A stretch of 64,000 nt of DNA from Diphasiastrum complanatum (GCA_029204225.1 CM055109.1:44943045-45007044), one strand, 5' to 3'. Shown: positions 1-15,000, counted from the stretch's first letter. A program made the numbers and translations. Notes: generated by a model from the letters alone, not told the origin.

Positions 1-3000
1 TCAATCATGCAGGCCGCTCAAGATCTTGAATTTGGTTTGGAAACCATTTTCTAAGATTCCTTTCAAAGGAAAAAAAAAACTTTGTGGCCAATCTAGTTGT
101 GCACTGCTTTTGTTTGCAGGTTTATCTTTCAAGATAGAAGTTGGCAGGATGTCTGTGAGAAGAAGGTGGAGAATCTCTATACTGTGTCATCGGTGGCATG
201 GAATCTTGATGGCAGGTTAAGTGTACAGAAATCTCGAAAGCACTGATTAGAACTTGATGCTCTACCTAGCAATTTGTTCATTCCCAATGGAACTTACAGT
301 GTGGAGGTGTACATCTTAGATGGGCAATCTACATAAGAAATGACAATTATGCTCAATTTTATTCCTTCTTATATGTCCTTGGAAGCTGATACACTACTGT
401 ACCATGTCCTTTCTTCACTAGAGCTGTTTATTATCCTTATGACAGCCAGGTTGCAGTTGGAACCCTTTGTGGTAGAGTTGATGTATTTGATGCAGCTTTA
501 TGCAGACAGAAGTACCTTGGCAAGTTTGAATTGACATACATTACCAAAAGCAAGGTTGTGCCTGTAACACTAGCAACTGGTCACTGATTTGGTTTGTTTT
601 GCATCAGTTTGGTGTTTATTGGACTGTCTTACTCTATGAATGTGTACATCATATGCTTGTAACAGTTAATTATTAGGCGGCTTCCATTGGGAGTTAAGTT
701 TACAATCAACACAGCAGCTGTGTCAGAGATAATAAAGATTAACATATACAATGATCAGGTACTTATTTGGCTGTATTTCATGTACATATCAGAAGTCATC
801 CTTTACTCGAGGTTTAAGAAGCAAAGTTGGATCAAAATTTTGACCTTATAGTTTCTTGCGTTCTTCACATTCACTCAGTTTTGTGTCTAACTTTTGAAGG
901 GAAAGATTAGTAGTAGCCCTGTTATTGATATAGCCCAATGCTCCCTTGAAATACATAATCATATTGAACAAAACATGCTGTATAGTCAGTAAGTTGTGCA
1001 TATTTGAACATTGGCGTGAAGATTAACGTACGCTGTGGTCTTAAGCTTGTCTTTGTACAATATTTATTGCAGTACTTGATTGCACATACTTCAGAAACTT
1101 TGCTTCTTGGAAACTTGGAAAGCTGCAAGATTTCAGAGGTATTTAGATTCTTTTGAATCGCCAACAGTATTCTGAGAGATCATGCCTACAATTTTGTTTA
1201 TCAGTTGGTTTCCTCTACATCTTCTGCATTTTTCTAGAATAAGTCAGATAGTAGCAAGTGGTTGATGTGTTTCTTTCTTTACCGCTCGTCTTCCTTCATA
1301 TTACATCTGTAGAATGAATGAGATGATGTCTAATATAGATTCTTCTTCTGCAACTATAAAAATTTGCTTGTACTGGACTGAAGTAAAAGAAAAACATATC
1401 GCTATGCAATTGCACAGGGAATGCAGCCAACTTTAACCAATACTCAGGTACTGTAGCAGGTGCATTGGCATGGTCGTGGGAATGAGAAGTTCATCATTGA
1501 TGACCCACTAGTCTGTGGGATATACAGTGTTGGGGAGCTTTATCTAGTGGAATATGGATGCAATAAAATACTTGGGACTTGCCAGACAATTTTTCTCAGC
1601 CCATTCCTCATTAGTCTTCGAGTCAACAATCTTCAATCAACCTTAATAGATGCAAGACAAGTGGGCAACAAGAAAGTTGCTTATCTTGCCGACCTGAAGA
1701 CAATCAGAGTTCTAGATCTTGTCAGGTAGGGTTACTAAGTATAAGCATCTGGGTTTCTTCCTCTGCAAGATCTCTTTTTGGCAGCTTATTATTGGTCAAA
1801 TTATTGGATCTGTAACTGCTGAGGATAATCAATTATGTGATTTTGATCTGATGCTTTGATATATCAGTGGTGTAACAGCAGCCACTATAACTCATGACTG
1901 CAATGTTGACTGGATTCAACTTGATCAACAGTCAAGGTATCTATTGTTCCGTGACAAGAAACAACAGCTTCATCTTTTGAACGTTGCTAGCCAGGTTAGT
2001 GAAACCTTTGAGAATGGAGACTATTCAGATGCTTGTAAATAATAGCTCTATTGTAATGCTATCATCTATTAAGCTGGTCACTCTAAGAAATCATTGATTT
2101 ATGGCACCAAATCAGCAAGGTGAAAAGAAAGCTACAAAAACTTGACATCTAAATGGTTATGGCAGGTGCACGATTTTGACCTTACATGATTTTTATGTTG
2201 AACACAAGTATTTAAGCTGAAAGTCTTTCTGGATCACTTTTGACAGTGATTTAAAAAGTTTCGAACATGGATTAGCAATTTTGTTACAAAATCAACCAGA
2301 GAGCTATGACCTGCTGGTGTCATTTGAAAAGGCATCAAGTATTTGAATGTTTGGAAATGAGAATTCATGTTTTGCCATATTTGAAGGCTCAATAATGTAT
2401 TTATGAAGATTGTCCTCTTAGGGACACGTCTTGACAAATTATCCTCCACAGGGACACCTATAAGGACCTGGTTCAACACGAGTATCACTTGTCATTGGGA
2501 CCACATATTTTCGGTCCATGGGTCTCTCACTTAGTACTTCAATTTCCTAGAATGATATATGAATCATATGGTCATTATTGGGCCTTCCAGTCCTAGTTCT
2601 CAGGCTGTACGGCCTCAGAACATATAATTATTAGCTTAAGATACTCATTACTGGTAGGTTGATTGATTACATACTCGCTCTTAGCTCAGCTCATCTGAGC
2701 TTCAGTTTGGCATCAGTTAGCTCAACTAGATTAGCTTATTATGATTAGATTCTGTTGAAGATCATTTTTATCCCACTTATTGTGATGGTTCTCCAGTGAT
2801 TTTGACTATGTTTTCTCTATCTTGTTTTACATATATGATTTTTTGAAACTTTTTTTGGCATAGAGGGGTGCCAGCTTCTATAGTGCTTAGATTTATACTT
2901 TCTGCAGAGAAGAAAAACCTAGTAATTTATTTTTGGCTGCAGTTTTCTCCATGCAATATATGAAAATCATGTTGAGATCTCCTCACATCAGCTTCTAGAA

Positions 3001-6000
3001 GGTAGGTGTGAAAATTGTCAACATTTCCTAGCTAGTTTGAGGCCTAAATTGGCAATTCTTGTACATAGTTTTGGATCTAACCTTTCACACGTGTGAAAGA
3101 GACCTAGATACTTTTATTCTAGTATATATTTCATGTTGAAGAAGTCTCAAACTTCGGGACCTTCTAAATGACACTAAAATCATGTTATTTGGACATATAG
3201 GCCAAAATTGGCTATTTTAGGTTACTGGTGTCCTAAAATTGGGTCCTAAGTTCTAGAGAGAGGAGAGAGAGTCATCTCTCTCACCTATATTAGGCTGAAA
3301 TTCGTGGAGAATAGGTTGGAGAAACCTTTTGTATGCTTCATTGAGATCAATAGATCATTGTCATTGTTTCTTCCTCCATTGAGAGCATTGTTGTGTGTAT
3401 TGTCTTCAAGCTATTGTGTATGATCTTAGGTGCTTTCCAAAAGTGGTAGGCTGATGTATTATGGACTGTATAATGCTATTTTGGGCCGCACTTGATGTTT
3501 ATGGAAGTTTCCATTTGTGATAAATGCTTTTTGATCAAGTTCTTTGCATTCTAGGTAGCATAGAATGTGTTGCCAATTCCTAGCTTATGTAGTTTGGAGT
3601 GCAAGCATTCAAGCCAATGATCTTGGAGTTTAGATCCACTTAGGATCTGTATTTTTCACATGGTATCAGAGCTGGTTGGCTTCTATTTACAGTAAGTATT
3701 CCATTTTTGGTGATATTTGGATGTTTGATCAAGTTCTAGCATGATTTTGCATTGCTTTGTTGATCAAATCTTACTAACCTTTGTTTTGTGAGTTGAACTT
3801 GTGGATCAAAAGCATATTTCAGGTCTATTGAAGATCAGAGGCTGAAAAGAAACTATTTTGGATCAGATCATAACACCTAATCATTTGTGATTGTGAGGCT
3901 TGTGCATATTCAATACTAACAATGTTCTTTTCAATCCTATTGTTGACAATCTCCATTCTTGGATGAACACTCTCCTTAAGTGGATGAAACTTCTCCTTAA
4001 GTGGATGACAAATGCTCTTTTGAGTGAGTTGTAATTCTCCTAAAGGCTGAGCAAAGCTCCCATTTGGATGAAAGATCCCCTTTTTGGGTGAACATATTGC
4101 AAGCTCCATTGTGAAGAGCATATTGTAAAGATTGTCATCAATTTTGGCATAATTTTTGGTGTACTTTGTTGAGCATGTAAGTAACTCTCCTTATGTAATT
4201 TGATTGGAGCATTTGCTGGAAGGTGTTAACCATTATGCAAGTGTGTTTTCAGGTTCTTAACAGGTTGAGGAACATTCTCATGTGAAGTGATCTTAGATCT
4301 ACATCTAAACACCAAGATTTGACAAGATAGTGAAGCTAGTCTTGTGATTCACTAAGTGTGCTCATTCATTCACCTCTAAATCTTGTATTTATCACTTGCT
4401 GGAGTTTATAAACTTTTAGAAGTGTGGTTTACATGTGGTTTTACAGGTTGAATCAATATCTTAGTGTGTTGATCATATGTTGATCAAGTTTGTTCATTAC
4501 TAGGTAATCTTGGCATCCTAGTTTTGGGTATTTTCTAAGAATGCAAGTAACTCTTCACACCATAACTTGATTTGGTCACTTGCTGGAAAGTTTGAGAGCT
4601 TAAGCAAGAGTGTGTTCAGGTTGGTTTGATTTTGTAATCCATTCTTAGTGTGTGCAAAGTGTTGCATGTGTTTCAATCTTCCTTTCTATGCTTGGAAACC
4701 ATCTAGGTTCAAGATAGAAGTGTTTTAGGGTCCTAAATCTTCATAGATCTCTTTATCTATCATTTGTTGAGAGAAAAGTGAGTGCTAAGTGCTTTAGGAC
4801 AGAACCTAAAAGTTGAAGAAACATTAGAATCATGGCTTCCAATGGTGGGATCATGCTAGAGTCTAGTGAAAGGTTGAGTTCATCAAACTACTCTACTTGG
4901 AAAGTGAGGATGGAGTCCTTACTTGAGTTGAATGAACTCATGGACATAGTTGCAGAAATTGAAGAGAGACCTCTCACACTTCAAGAGCAACAAAGGTTTG
5001 ATAAGAAGGCCAAAAGGGCTCTTCATATCATTAAAATGAATGTTACAAATGAACTTCTCAAGGAAGTTGGAAAGTGTCAAAGTGCAAGTGAGGCATGGAA
5101 TGCCTTAAAGAAGCTCTTTGAATCAAAGTCCACATCTAGGGTATTGACCCTAAGGAGACAAATATTTTCTAGTAGGCAAAGAGAGGGTGAAAGTGCTCAT
5201 GCATTTATCTTGAGAGTTAAGTCCCTAAGTGATGATTTAGCATGCATTGATGAGAACATAAAAGATGGTGAAATAGTCCAAGTTATGTTGAATGGTTTGC
5301 TAAATGAACATGCTAACCTTGTGCAAAGTTTTGCCATTCAAAGAGTCTTGCCAAGTGTGGTTGACTTGCAAGAAATCTTATTGGCTGAAGAACATAGGTT
5401 GCAATCAAAGCTTGATGGTGCATCCTTGCAAGGTGGAGGTGAAGAGGCTTTCTTCACAAAAGGCAAATTCAAGGGCAAAGGTAAAGGCAAAGGGAAATGG
5501 TCCAAAGGTGGTAACTTTGATCATGATGATCACTCTTCCTCTTCCTCTTCTACTAAGAACAATAAGTCAAAGTTCAAGTGCTTTTATTGTGGGATAAAAG
5601 GACATTTTGCAAATGAATGCCATAAGAAACAAAATGCTAGATCTAGGTTGAGATCTAATGTACTTCTTGGAGATGATAATTGTTGTGCTAACTTGGCAAG
5701 CTTTGGTGAATCTATGGTCAATTTTTTGGATCCATTGGATCTTGAAGATGCACTAGTGTTACCTACTAGTCATATGGAGTCATGTGGAGCTAAATTAGCA
5801 TCATGTTTGTACTCTTCTACTCATGGACTTCCAAGGCTTGGTGGTTCTTCAATGGTGCTAGATGGCAAGTGCAAAAATGGAAAAGGTAAGGAAGGAGCTA
5901 ACTTCATCAATGGAGTTGATGAAGATTCTTCTTTGGAAGTGATTGTTGCTAATGACTTGTTTGTTCATATGGAAAAAGATGGAGATGCTAAGTGTCATTC

Positions 6001-9000
6001 TTTGCAAGAAGATGGTTGTTCTTCTAATTCTTTTCATATTGATGTATGTAATCATGTGGGAAAAGATGATGGTGCTTTGAGCATGCTTGAAGGAAATGGT
6101 TCTTTTACATCTTTTTGTGATAAAGTCATTTGTGCAACAAGTGGTGTCACATTTCTTCATAAAAAGAGTAGATCAAAGGTTTCTATCATGAGACTTGGTG
6201 AGGGAGATCACAAGTCAAAAGGAAGAGAAGTATGTGAAGTGTTCAAAGTAGGATGTACTTTGAATGATGTTTTTATGAACGATAGTGAGGAAGAATCATT
6301 ATCATATGACTCATTACCTAAATCATTGAGTAGAAGTTCATGTTTGAAAAGAGAGAGTACTTCAATCACTCTTATGTTGAAGGTACTAAGGATTCTTTTC
6401 TTGGCTTCTAATATTCAAGAGTCTTCTACTTCTTATGGTGCAACTATCAAGAGGGAGGTTTCTAACTTTTGTGGTGCTAGCATTAAGAGGGAGTCTTGTG
6501 AAGGAAAGGGCAATGGAAGAGTGGTTCTTGGGAAGATCCAAAGCATGGATCTAACATCTCTTCATCAACTCAAAGCATTCTATGATTGTGGTGGATTGTT
6601 CATTCATGGTCAAGATGGCAAAAGGTTGGTTGAAGAAGACTACATGGAGCAACTCAAGTGGCAACTTCTTCAAGGCAAGGGAGATATCATTGGTGAGCTT
6701 ATTGAGGTTTGTTATGAACTCAAGAGGGCTGTTTTGATTAGGTTTGATACTCATCTTCACCTACTCTACTTCATGTTAAATGGAAATGTTGGAATCTATC
6801 TTTTGGTTTATGATGGTGGCATTGTTTTCACTAACTATAGTGAAGGGTCAAATTTGAGCATTGATGAGATCTTGTGGGATCTTAATCATGTGTTTGAGAG
6901 GGAGTATCTTCAGAGTTTCAGATCTGAAGATGTTCACATATGCAAGATCTTTGATGTCTTATTGGAAGATCAAGAGGTTGATCTTGGATTGCTTCATCAA
7001 CACCAAGAGACAAGTGGCAATTCGAAGCTAGTGAAAAGCATCAAAGAAGAGACAAATGGTCAAGGCATTTTGGATCTGTTTTTACAGGTTCTTGAAGGTT
7101 CAAGTAAGGTTCTTGGAGCAGCAAGGAAGTGTCCTTTTACTCTACCTTACTTGTTTAATCTCATGTATGAACATTGTCATGTCAATGTGTTGGAATTGTC
7201 AAAATTCAATGAAACTAGTTCCACAGTTTTGCATCTTTTGGATCTTGGAGATGGAATAGTTATCATTGCTGGTTTTTATGATCAAGTACATGCATTCATT
7301 CAAATCTCAAAAGATATGGAAGTGGTCAATATGTTTACTTTTGAGCAAAGTTCAAGATCTAGCATCCTAGTGTTGGCAAATTGGCAAATTGTTGACAATG
7401 TAGGATCAAGCGTTATATGCAAATCTTGTGGAGATACTTCAAGTATTTCAAGTTCAGGTTTTGCTCATTCAAATGGAACAGAGAACACATCATTTTGGCA
7501 TTCATTCACTCAAGGGCTTTCGTGGATTGGAGATCTACAAAGGCAAGGTGGTGATGGAGGTTCATTCATGGAGATACATGGTGCATTCACTATGGGCATA
7601 GTGGAATGTGGACGAGGCATGCAAACACCTGTTGGTTACTTTCACTTACAACTTGTTTGCTGCTGTTTTACAGAGAACTCAAAGGTGGATACATGGAGGA
7701 ATCCTTTCATTGTTATTCTATGTTCTTTTACATGTATCTTGTTCACCATTCTATGTAAAATTGATGTAAGAAATAGTGAAGCATGCTATATGGGCACTAT
7801 TATCTATATCAATTATGTTGTACTTCATATTGTACATATTAGAACACTTGAAAAGAGATCTATCATCATGATGGAGATCATTCTTAGGTTGGAGCAAAGT
7901 AGTGTTGTAAAACTAGCAAGTTAAGTTGAAGAGGGAGTGTGAAAATTGTCAACATTTCCTAGCTAGTTTGAGGCCTAAATTGGCAATTCTTGTACATAGT
8001 TTTGGATCTAACCTTTCACACGTGTGAAAGAGACCTAGATACTTTTATTCTAGTATATATTTCATGTTGAAGAAGTCTCAAACTTCGGGACCTTCTAAAT
8101 GACACTAAAATCATGTTATTTGGACATATAGGCCAAAATTGGCTATTTTAGGTTACTGGTGTCCTAAAATTGGGTCCTAAGTTCTAGAGAGAGGAGAGAG
8201 AGTCATCTCTCTCACCTATATTAGGCTGAAATTCGTGGAGAATAGGTTAGAGAAACCTTTTGTATGCTTCATTGAGATCAATAGATCATTGTCATTGTTT
8301 CTTCCTCCATTGAGAGCATTGTTGTGTGTATTGTCTTCAAGCTATTGTGTATGATCTTAGGTGCTTTCCAAAAGTGGTAGGCTGATGTATTATGGACTGT
8401 ATAATGCTATTTTGGGCCGCACTTGATGTTTATGGAAGTTTCCATTTGTGATAAATGCTTTTTGATCAAGTTCTTTGCATTCTAGGTAGCATAGAATGTG
8501 TTGCCAATTCCTAGCTTATGTAGTTTGGAGTGCAAGCATTCAAGCCAATGATCTTGGAGTTTAGATCCACTTAGGATCTGTATTTTTCACAGTAGGTGCT
8601 AGAAATTAGTTTTGCTAGTTCTTGAAAGTTTTCACTTTCACAGTTTTAGGCGACTTTTTTGAAGAGTTTCATGTGATTTTCCTACAATAGGCTGCTCCCG
8701 ATGCCTTTTCAGATCTTGATTTAAATATGTAGAAGTGCAATTTCCAAATTTCCAATTTCTTCTAGTTTTGGGTGCTTCATTTCTTTTGTACTTCTTAGAA
8801 TCCATTGAAATTTGAGATCATTGTTCCTCCTACAATAGAGCTTTTCTATAACACTTCAAAGTGCCTCAATCAGATCTGTAGAGGTTTACTTTCTGATTAT
8901 CTAGTCTTCATGCATTTCCGGAACTTCATCTTTTGTATTTTGTTTTGGAGAATTTTAAGTAGGGGACTTTAAATGCACATTACAAGTTGTCAATCTGACA

Positions 9001-12000
9001 TTTAGAAGTTACAGAAATCGACTTTCTAGATTTTACATTTAATGGTTTTGGTACGCTTCATAGATGGTACTTCATGTCTATTTTGAAGGATCTTGCTGAG
9101 CATCATAGAGTAAGAAATGCAGAGTGGTATGAGTCCGTGGATATTGTCCAGGAGAAATAAACTTCTAACAGGAGACAGACAGAGAGACAAAAGACTGGCA
9201 ATAGAGACGTTTTCCTAAGAGACAGAGAATAGCCAACATCCTTGATTCATTGAAGAAACCCTCAAATTTAGCATATTAGATTTGAAATAGAACATACAAT
9301 GAAACCATAGTCCAATAAGTTGTATTATGGCTCTTTTAACTTAAAAATGAAACTAATTGCTGTAGTAAACTGTCACACCAACAATCTTGGTTTGGATGTT
9401 TGAAACAATATAAAGATTATGAAGTTCTGCCAAAATTATTAAAAAACCATCTTTTGTGCATAATGATGTGAGTTTTTCCTAATGTTTTGAACAAAATGTA
9501 GAGAAGGATGTTTGGAGTCTGGAACGAGGCTGTACTGGAACACCTAGGATCTATGATTGAAGTTAAAATTTCCTTTATAAAATACGACAACCTACTTCTC
9601 TGACTCATAAGGACTTTACAAAAGCTTTTGAAACTCCACGTTGATGAGTTTTATAAATTCTGCAAACTATCTTAAAATGTGTTGAATACCTCAAATCTCA
9701 TGTCCTTATCAAAGTATGGAAGGTTAAGTACCCTTTTTGAAAAGCATTCATTTGTATTGATAATGTGATGGTTGCTTGTCTAGTTTTAGATATATAATAG
9801 GTTGCAATTATTGGAGTGAGAGACCATGTCAAATCTCTACTCCTTGATTTATCACATTAGCTTTTTTTATAATTACTTTTCTTAACTAGGTTTTGCAAAT
9901 CTAAACCTGAAGGTCACATATTGAATAGTTGATTTTTTTAATAATTGTGAACATTTTTAGTGGCTTAAGGTAAATATTGAAGTATGGACAATATTTAATG
10001 TATGTGACAATATTTGAGCCCAAAGTTAGGTGTTTTGGTAGAAAGATCACATCCTCAAATGTCAGAGATAGGAGACTATATAGGATTGGAAAGAGAAAAG
10101 CAAACCTTAATTTAATTTATGTGATGAAGAGGAGGATGAAATTTAGGAAGGAGATACAAGAGTTATGTTGCCGTAAAATTCCAGTATGGAAATATTTTCA
10201 ATGGCATGTTCCTAAGTTGAACCAGTAGTTGAATGCATTTTTATACGTTTATCCGCTCATTTACATGCATTTGGAAATGTCTACAGGAACATAGGTTATT
10301 GCTTGATACATGTACTTTTCTAGGTTGGGTTCCTCATAGCAATGTTGTAGTTGCTCAGGTACTCTCTGATTATGATTTCAAAATTTTTGCTAGATGAAGG
10401 TTGATTGTAGTATAATTTCTGAAAGTCAAAATATGTCTTGTCGTCCTTTTGACATCTCATAGAAAGTCTTTTGCTAACATTGAAGATCTATAATCTTAAT
10501 GTCCCTCCTTATTACACTGGTAACATATTAGCGAGCTGCTACAATGTTGACATCATTATATTTGAGCAATAGTTAATCTAAATTATCTAGTAATCATCAA
10601 ATAAAAATATTCATTACATGAAGTGAAATGCACAAAAGAGATCGTGTGATTTAGACTGTTAAACTGAGAGCTTTCCAATTATGGAAGCAATCTATCACTT
10701 TGACAAGAGTTTATTGAACTTTATTCTATGTCATAACAAAAAGTTGGACTTGTATCTTGAGGTTCCTAAAAAAAAAACTGTAGAAAAGGCTTTTCTCTTT
10801 AGTGCTAGCCTTAATCATAATGACATGTGCTTGTGCATATAAAGTGAAGCTACTCTTGGACATTAATGAAGTAAGTAGGGATGTCAGAGCATTTGGTCCT
10901 TGCTATGCTGATGTCCTGAAACTTTGTGAGTGGATAAGAACAAATGAGGAATGTCTCTCCAAGGCTCACAAATGAACTCCTTCAAGCACCTTCTAAACTG
11001 TAACAGATTGCAGCTCACTTGTGGCACATGACTAACCACCAACATGTGCTGCTTGGTAGAACTTTGACACATAGGCAAGCATGCAAAAGTTGATAAAATG
11101 GTGGGTGGACCATTGTCACTTGTATTAAACCAAGTGTCCCATACAACTTATGACATGTATACCTTTATCGATCAGCTCCTACATTCTAAATTTCAATCTG
11201 GCAGCCTCTAAATAAGACCCATTACCCTTATACTCCAATCACATACACATCGCTTCAAGCTAGAGAACCTGCTAATGTATTCTTTTACGAAATCACCACA
11301 AGCCATCTTACAATAAATAGTTACTATTCTACATTGTTTCAATGGGATGGATAGAAGAATGTGATAGTGGACTCCACAGGATTGAAAACTGCAGATTGCT
11401 CATCCCCTTTGTTATGTAAGGTACTATCCTAGACATAACATCTATAAACTTTGGAATTCTAGCTGCTCTACAAATTTGTACGTTCTAGACGAGATATTGC
11501 AAATATACCAAAAAGAATGCCATAATAAAGGAAATAGTTATATCCATTCCAAGATGAAGCCAATTTTGAATAATTTCTATGTCAAGTGTTTTATTGTATC
11601 ATTTTGCCCTAGCACAAAAATATAGGAACAAGTTGTTCTTGAGAAAAAAATTTGGCATTATGGTAAGGACAAGATATTCAAACCCAAAAGCTTTGTTTTT
11701 TTTGAGGTATTTTATCTTGAGTGTTCAGCCTTGGGATAAAGCATCTATTAAGTTTGATTTGTATGGTTTATGGAAATCTTTTTTGGTCAATAGATATGCC
11801 TTGGTCCTTGTGAAAGACTTTTGGAGCTGGAAAAGTTCATTGATCTCTTTGGTCAATAATTATGGCTTTGGCCCAAAGAAGTTGAGAGAATGGGGGCTCG
11901 ATATTGTTCATTTGCTTGCATCTTATATCATGAATTTTGGAATAGGCCTAGAACATGCAATCATAGGTATTTTTGAATCTCTTGGGCCGTCTTATGAAAA

Positions 12001-15000
12001 TCAGGCTTTTTGCTTTTTATAAAAAATTTGCATGTTGTATTTTCACTTTGATGTCATTCTAGGTTAAGTTTCGTCTTTCCTTGAAATATACCTTCTTACT
12101 TCATGCAATGCACCATTGAAGTCATCTTGATTGTCTATGTCTACAAAATTGTACCACATTCTATTAGGAAATTTTCTTTTAGCATAATGGCTATTGTAAG
12201 TGCTTGAATGTGGGTTACTCAACAACATATCCTTGTTTTCAAGTTTGGTTTAAACTACTTTTTTGCTTAAATGTTTAGATGCTTATATTATGTCTGTATC
12301 CATCACAACTTCATATAGTTGCTATTTTAGAGTTTTTTATTCTTATTGATACATTGGTACATATTCTAGATGTCAATGATCCTTATATCGTACAAAATTA
12401 AGCCAAAGTAAACTATTATCTGCAGTATTGTCTACAATGAATATTTTTATATTTGCTTTTCTACTTTCTTTCACTAACTTTTGCATCTTTTATCCAATAA
12501 TCAATTCCTCAATATATCTTTCCTTACAAGTACAATTCATTTGCATGTTATTGCTAGTATGGTGATTCATATAATACTAACCTTTCTAGACTAGCCTGTT
12601 TTAGAGTATACATGTTTTTGAAAAGGGCAAAAGTCTATCACTGAAATTTTTTGAAATTGTTGTCATAGTTGCTATACAATATCATATTGAGTGACTTTAT
12701 ATGCTCACATTGGAGCATTCAAAGAAATAATATAGATGGTTTCTAGGTATATAAGGGTCGAAGGGGGTTGAAGCATCCTAATATTAGATTTGGCAAGCAT
12801 TGCCACTTGGTAGGTGCTAGTATTCACAAGAGTTTAGATAACTTACTGTGGGCAAGAATGTAGCTAAGAAATTTAGTGTTTAAGAAGAATTAATGGTGAC
12901 CATCATGATAAGTACAATTAAGGAGAAGATGAGCGATGGGAGTACCAAGAACAGTATATCAGACATACATTCACATTGGAGCATGTGGATAAATTATTAT
13001 GGATGATTTCTAGTTAGCTAAGAGGTGAAGCATCTTGATATTATAATCTGCATGGGTGACTACTAGGTATTCAGGGTTCTAGTATTCATATGAGTTTAGA
13101 TAGCCTACCATAGACAACTAAGAAACCAAGTGTTTGACAACACTTTAAAACGATCTTTATGATAATAAGTAGAGGAAGATGAGCAATGGGAGTCCCAAAA
13201 ATGGCGAGTCTTGAAACATAGCAACTAGTTGGCTTGTTGTGTGTAAAAATTTCTTAGATACGAAGATGGTGTTCCAGTTAGTCTTAAAAGTAATGGCACA
13301 ACGATCATAGTAGCACCACATAAAGCATCATGGCAATCTAAAGCATATGTGATGATAAAAAGAAAGTAGCATAATGAACTGGATATAGCTACATAAGTGA
13401 CAGCTCACCAACATGTATACCCACCATCGGAGCAAGAGCTCAAGTGCATACTATTTGATTTATAAACTGAGCTTCAGTGTTACAGCCAACAAGACAATTG
13501 AGATGGATTTGTACATGCATGGTGCTCAGCCTCATATGTACATGTACATGTATTCCCAAACACAACTGGAATATCCAATGGATTAGTCAGAAGTTCTATG
13601 GCAAGTTGACAACATTGAGTGAATTTCCTCTCCAATATTATGTGACCCATGACATCTATCTGCATCGGCATCCACATGAAACCGAGTTGTCCCATCTGGA
13701 AGATCACGTGCCTTATGACATATAGGTTGATCAAGTATGGAACATTCTTAGAATCATATGGTAATGGATCCATAGCAAAAATAAGTTCGTGTAAAAAGCT
13801 ACAATAGTTGGGAGGTTAATCATCCCGTTGGTATGTTTGCCACCAGAGACTTGCCCAAATAAATTTGAATGTAGCCAGCGCAATCTTATCGGCATCAAAA
13901 TGCAGAAAAATGTTAAAATAAGAAGCTGGTGCATTTAATGAATTTGACAATTCAGTGTCGCTATAGTGCCCAAAATACGTTGGAATGCAGAGAAATGTCA
14001 ATTATTGGCTAGGAAAAGGAATTACATAAAACACATGATTGTTGTCTCTTCTTCTTTTTTTCGAGAAAGAACAGATGAACAAAACAAACGTTAACAAAAT
14101 GAAGATAAAAAGAAAACAAAAATGAACTATAGAAAACATGACAAAACAAACAATCGAGCGTAACAAAGGCAAAAATGAAAAGCCAAACCCATATACACAC
14201 ATAAAATGAATTAATGAAAACGCAAAGTAATAAAGAATAAAACAGAGGAAAATGGAATGCGAAAGAAGCACAAACTCCGAGGGAGGGGATACTAGTCATC
14301 ATTTCAACGTAGGCTCTATTCAACACTCAAACACCAATAGAAAAAAGCCATGAAGCAAGTGTATGTCGGTAAAAAATCACCACAAAAGGAAGCACCAAGA
14401 AATGAAGTGAACTGCCCAAATGTAATGGAAATATCTGGCAAGTGATAGATTGTGAAGAAGCTACAAAAATGTCCACCAAATAGAGCACCATGTAAGGAAG
14501 TAAGCTGCCCAAGAGTGACAAAAAATTTAGCAAGTGATAGCTGGTGAAGAGGCTACCAGAAAGGAGTGAAGTGTAATATCTTGAAAAAGATATATCTGAT
14601 TGGAGAACCGTAAAGGGCAATGAACTTGTTGAGAAACAAAGAATGTAAAGATCCACAAACAAAATCCAAAACAAAATCTTTTAGGAGAGAAAATAGATTT
14701 TAAGGATCAAGATATGATAGGAAATAGCAAGCTCCAATAACATATCCAAAAGTAATAACTAAAAATGAAAAGTGTAAAAATGAGCCACCCCTTTTCAAAA
14801 TTTGCAAGCTCTTTTGATGTAGAGCTCCATTTGACATAAAACTTGGATCAATAGTTTTGCCTCAGCCTAGGACCCTGCACCCTCATCCATATGATTATTT
14901 TCAACTTCTATCGCAAAAAAGGATGACAAAGATGACTTCTGCTAAAAACTTGAAACTAGGGTTTCTAAAATTGAGGTCTCCAAAAATGGCCAGAAAAGAA

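Larger units (their letters stand above)
3007..8591 (+). mobile_element. Element A: complete non-autonomous LTR retrotransposon (Gag-only, Copia-type)
   Basis: Two 654-bp direct repeats (3007-3660 and 7938-8591) flank an internal region. LTR ends are TGTGAAAA and TTTTCACA, and the target duplication is GTAGG at 3002-3006 and 8592-8596. I found a single mismatch between the LTRs (G at 3318, A at 8249), so insertion was recent. The primer-binding site TGGTATCAGAGC, complementary to plant initiator tRNA-Met, starts at 3661. A purine tract GAAGAGGGAG lies just before the 3' LTR. The only long ORF is 4832-7924. No protease, integrase, RT or RNase H motif is visible, so it must move using enzymes from another element, as in the plant TR-GAG type. 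It sits in an IFT172 intron in the gene's own orientation. Confidence 0.95.

Noticed and set aside
5858-6160. Minus-strand ORFs in element A
   Set aside because: Antisense to the intact 1030-codon ORF; no domains.
11579-12022. 147-codon plus-strand ORF
   Set aside because: No recognisable domain, low-complexity hydrophobic/aromatic content, in a repeat-rich intron; not supported as a gene.
14002-14674. Overlapping minus-strand ORFs of 89-115 codons
   Set aside because: They are translations of a T-rich strand, full of Phe/Leu/Ser, with several frames open at once; typical of biased composition.
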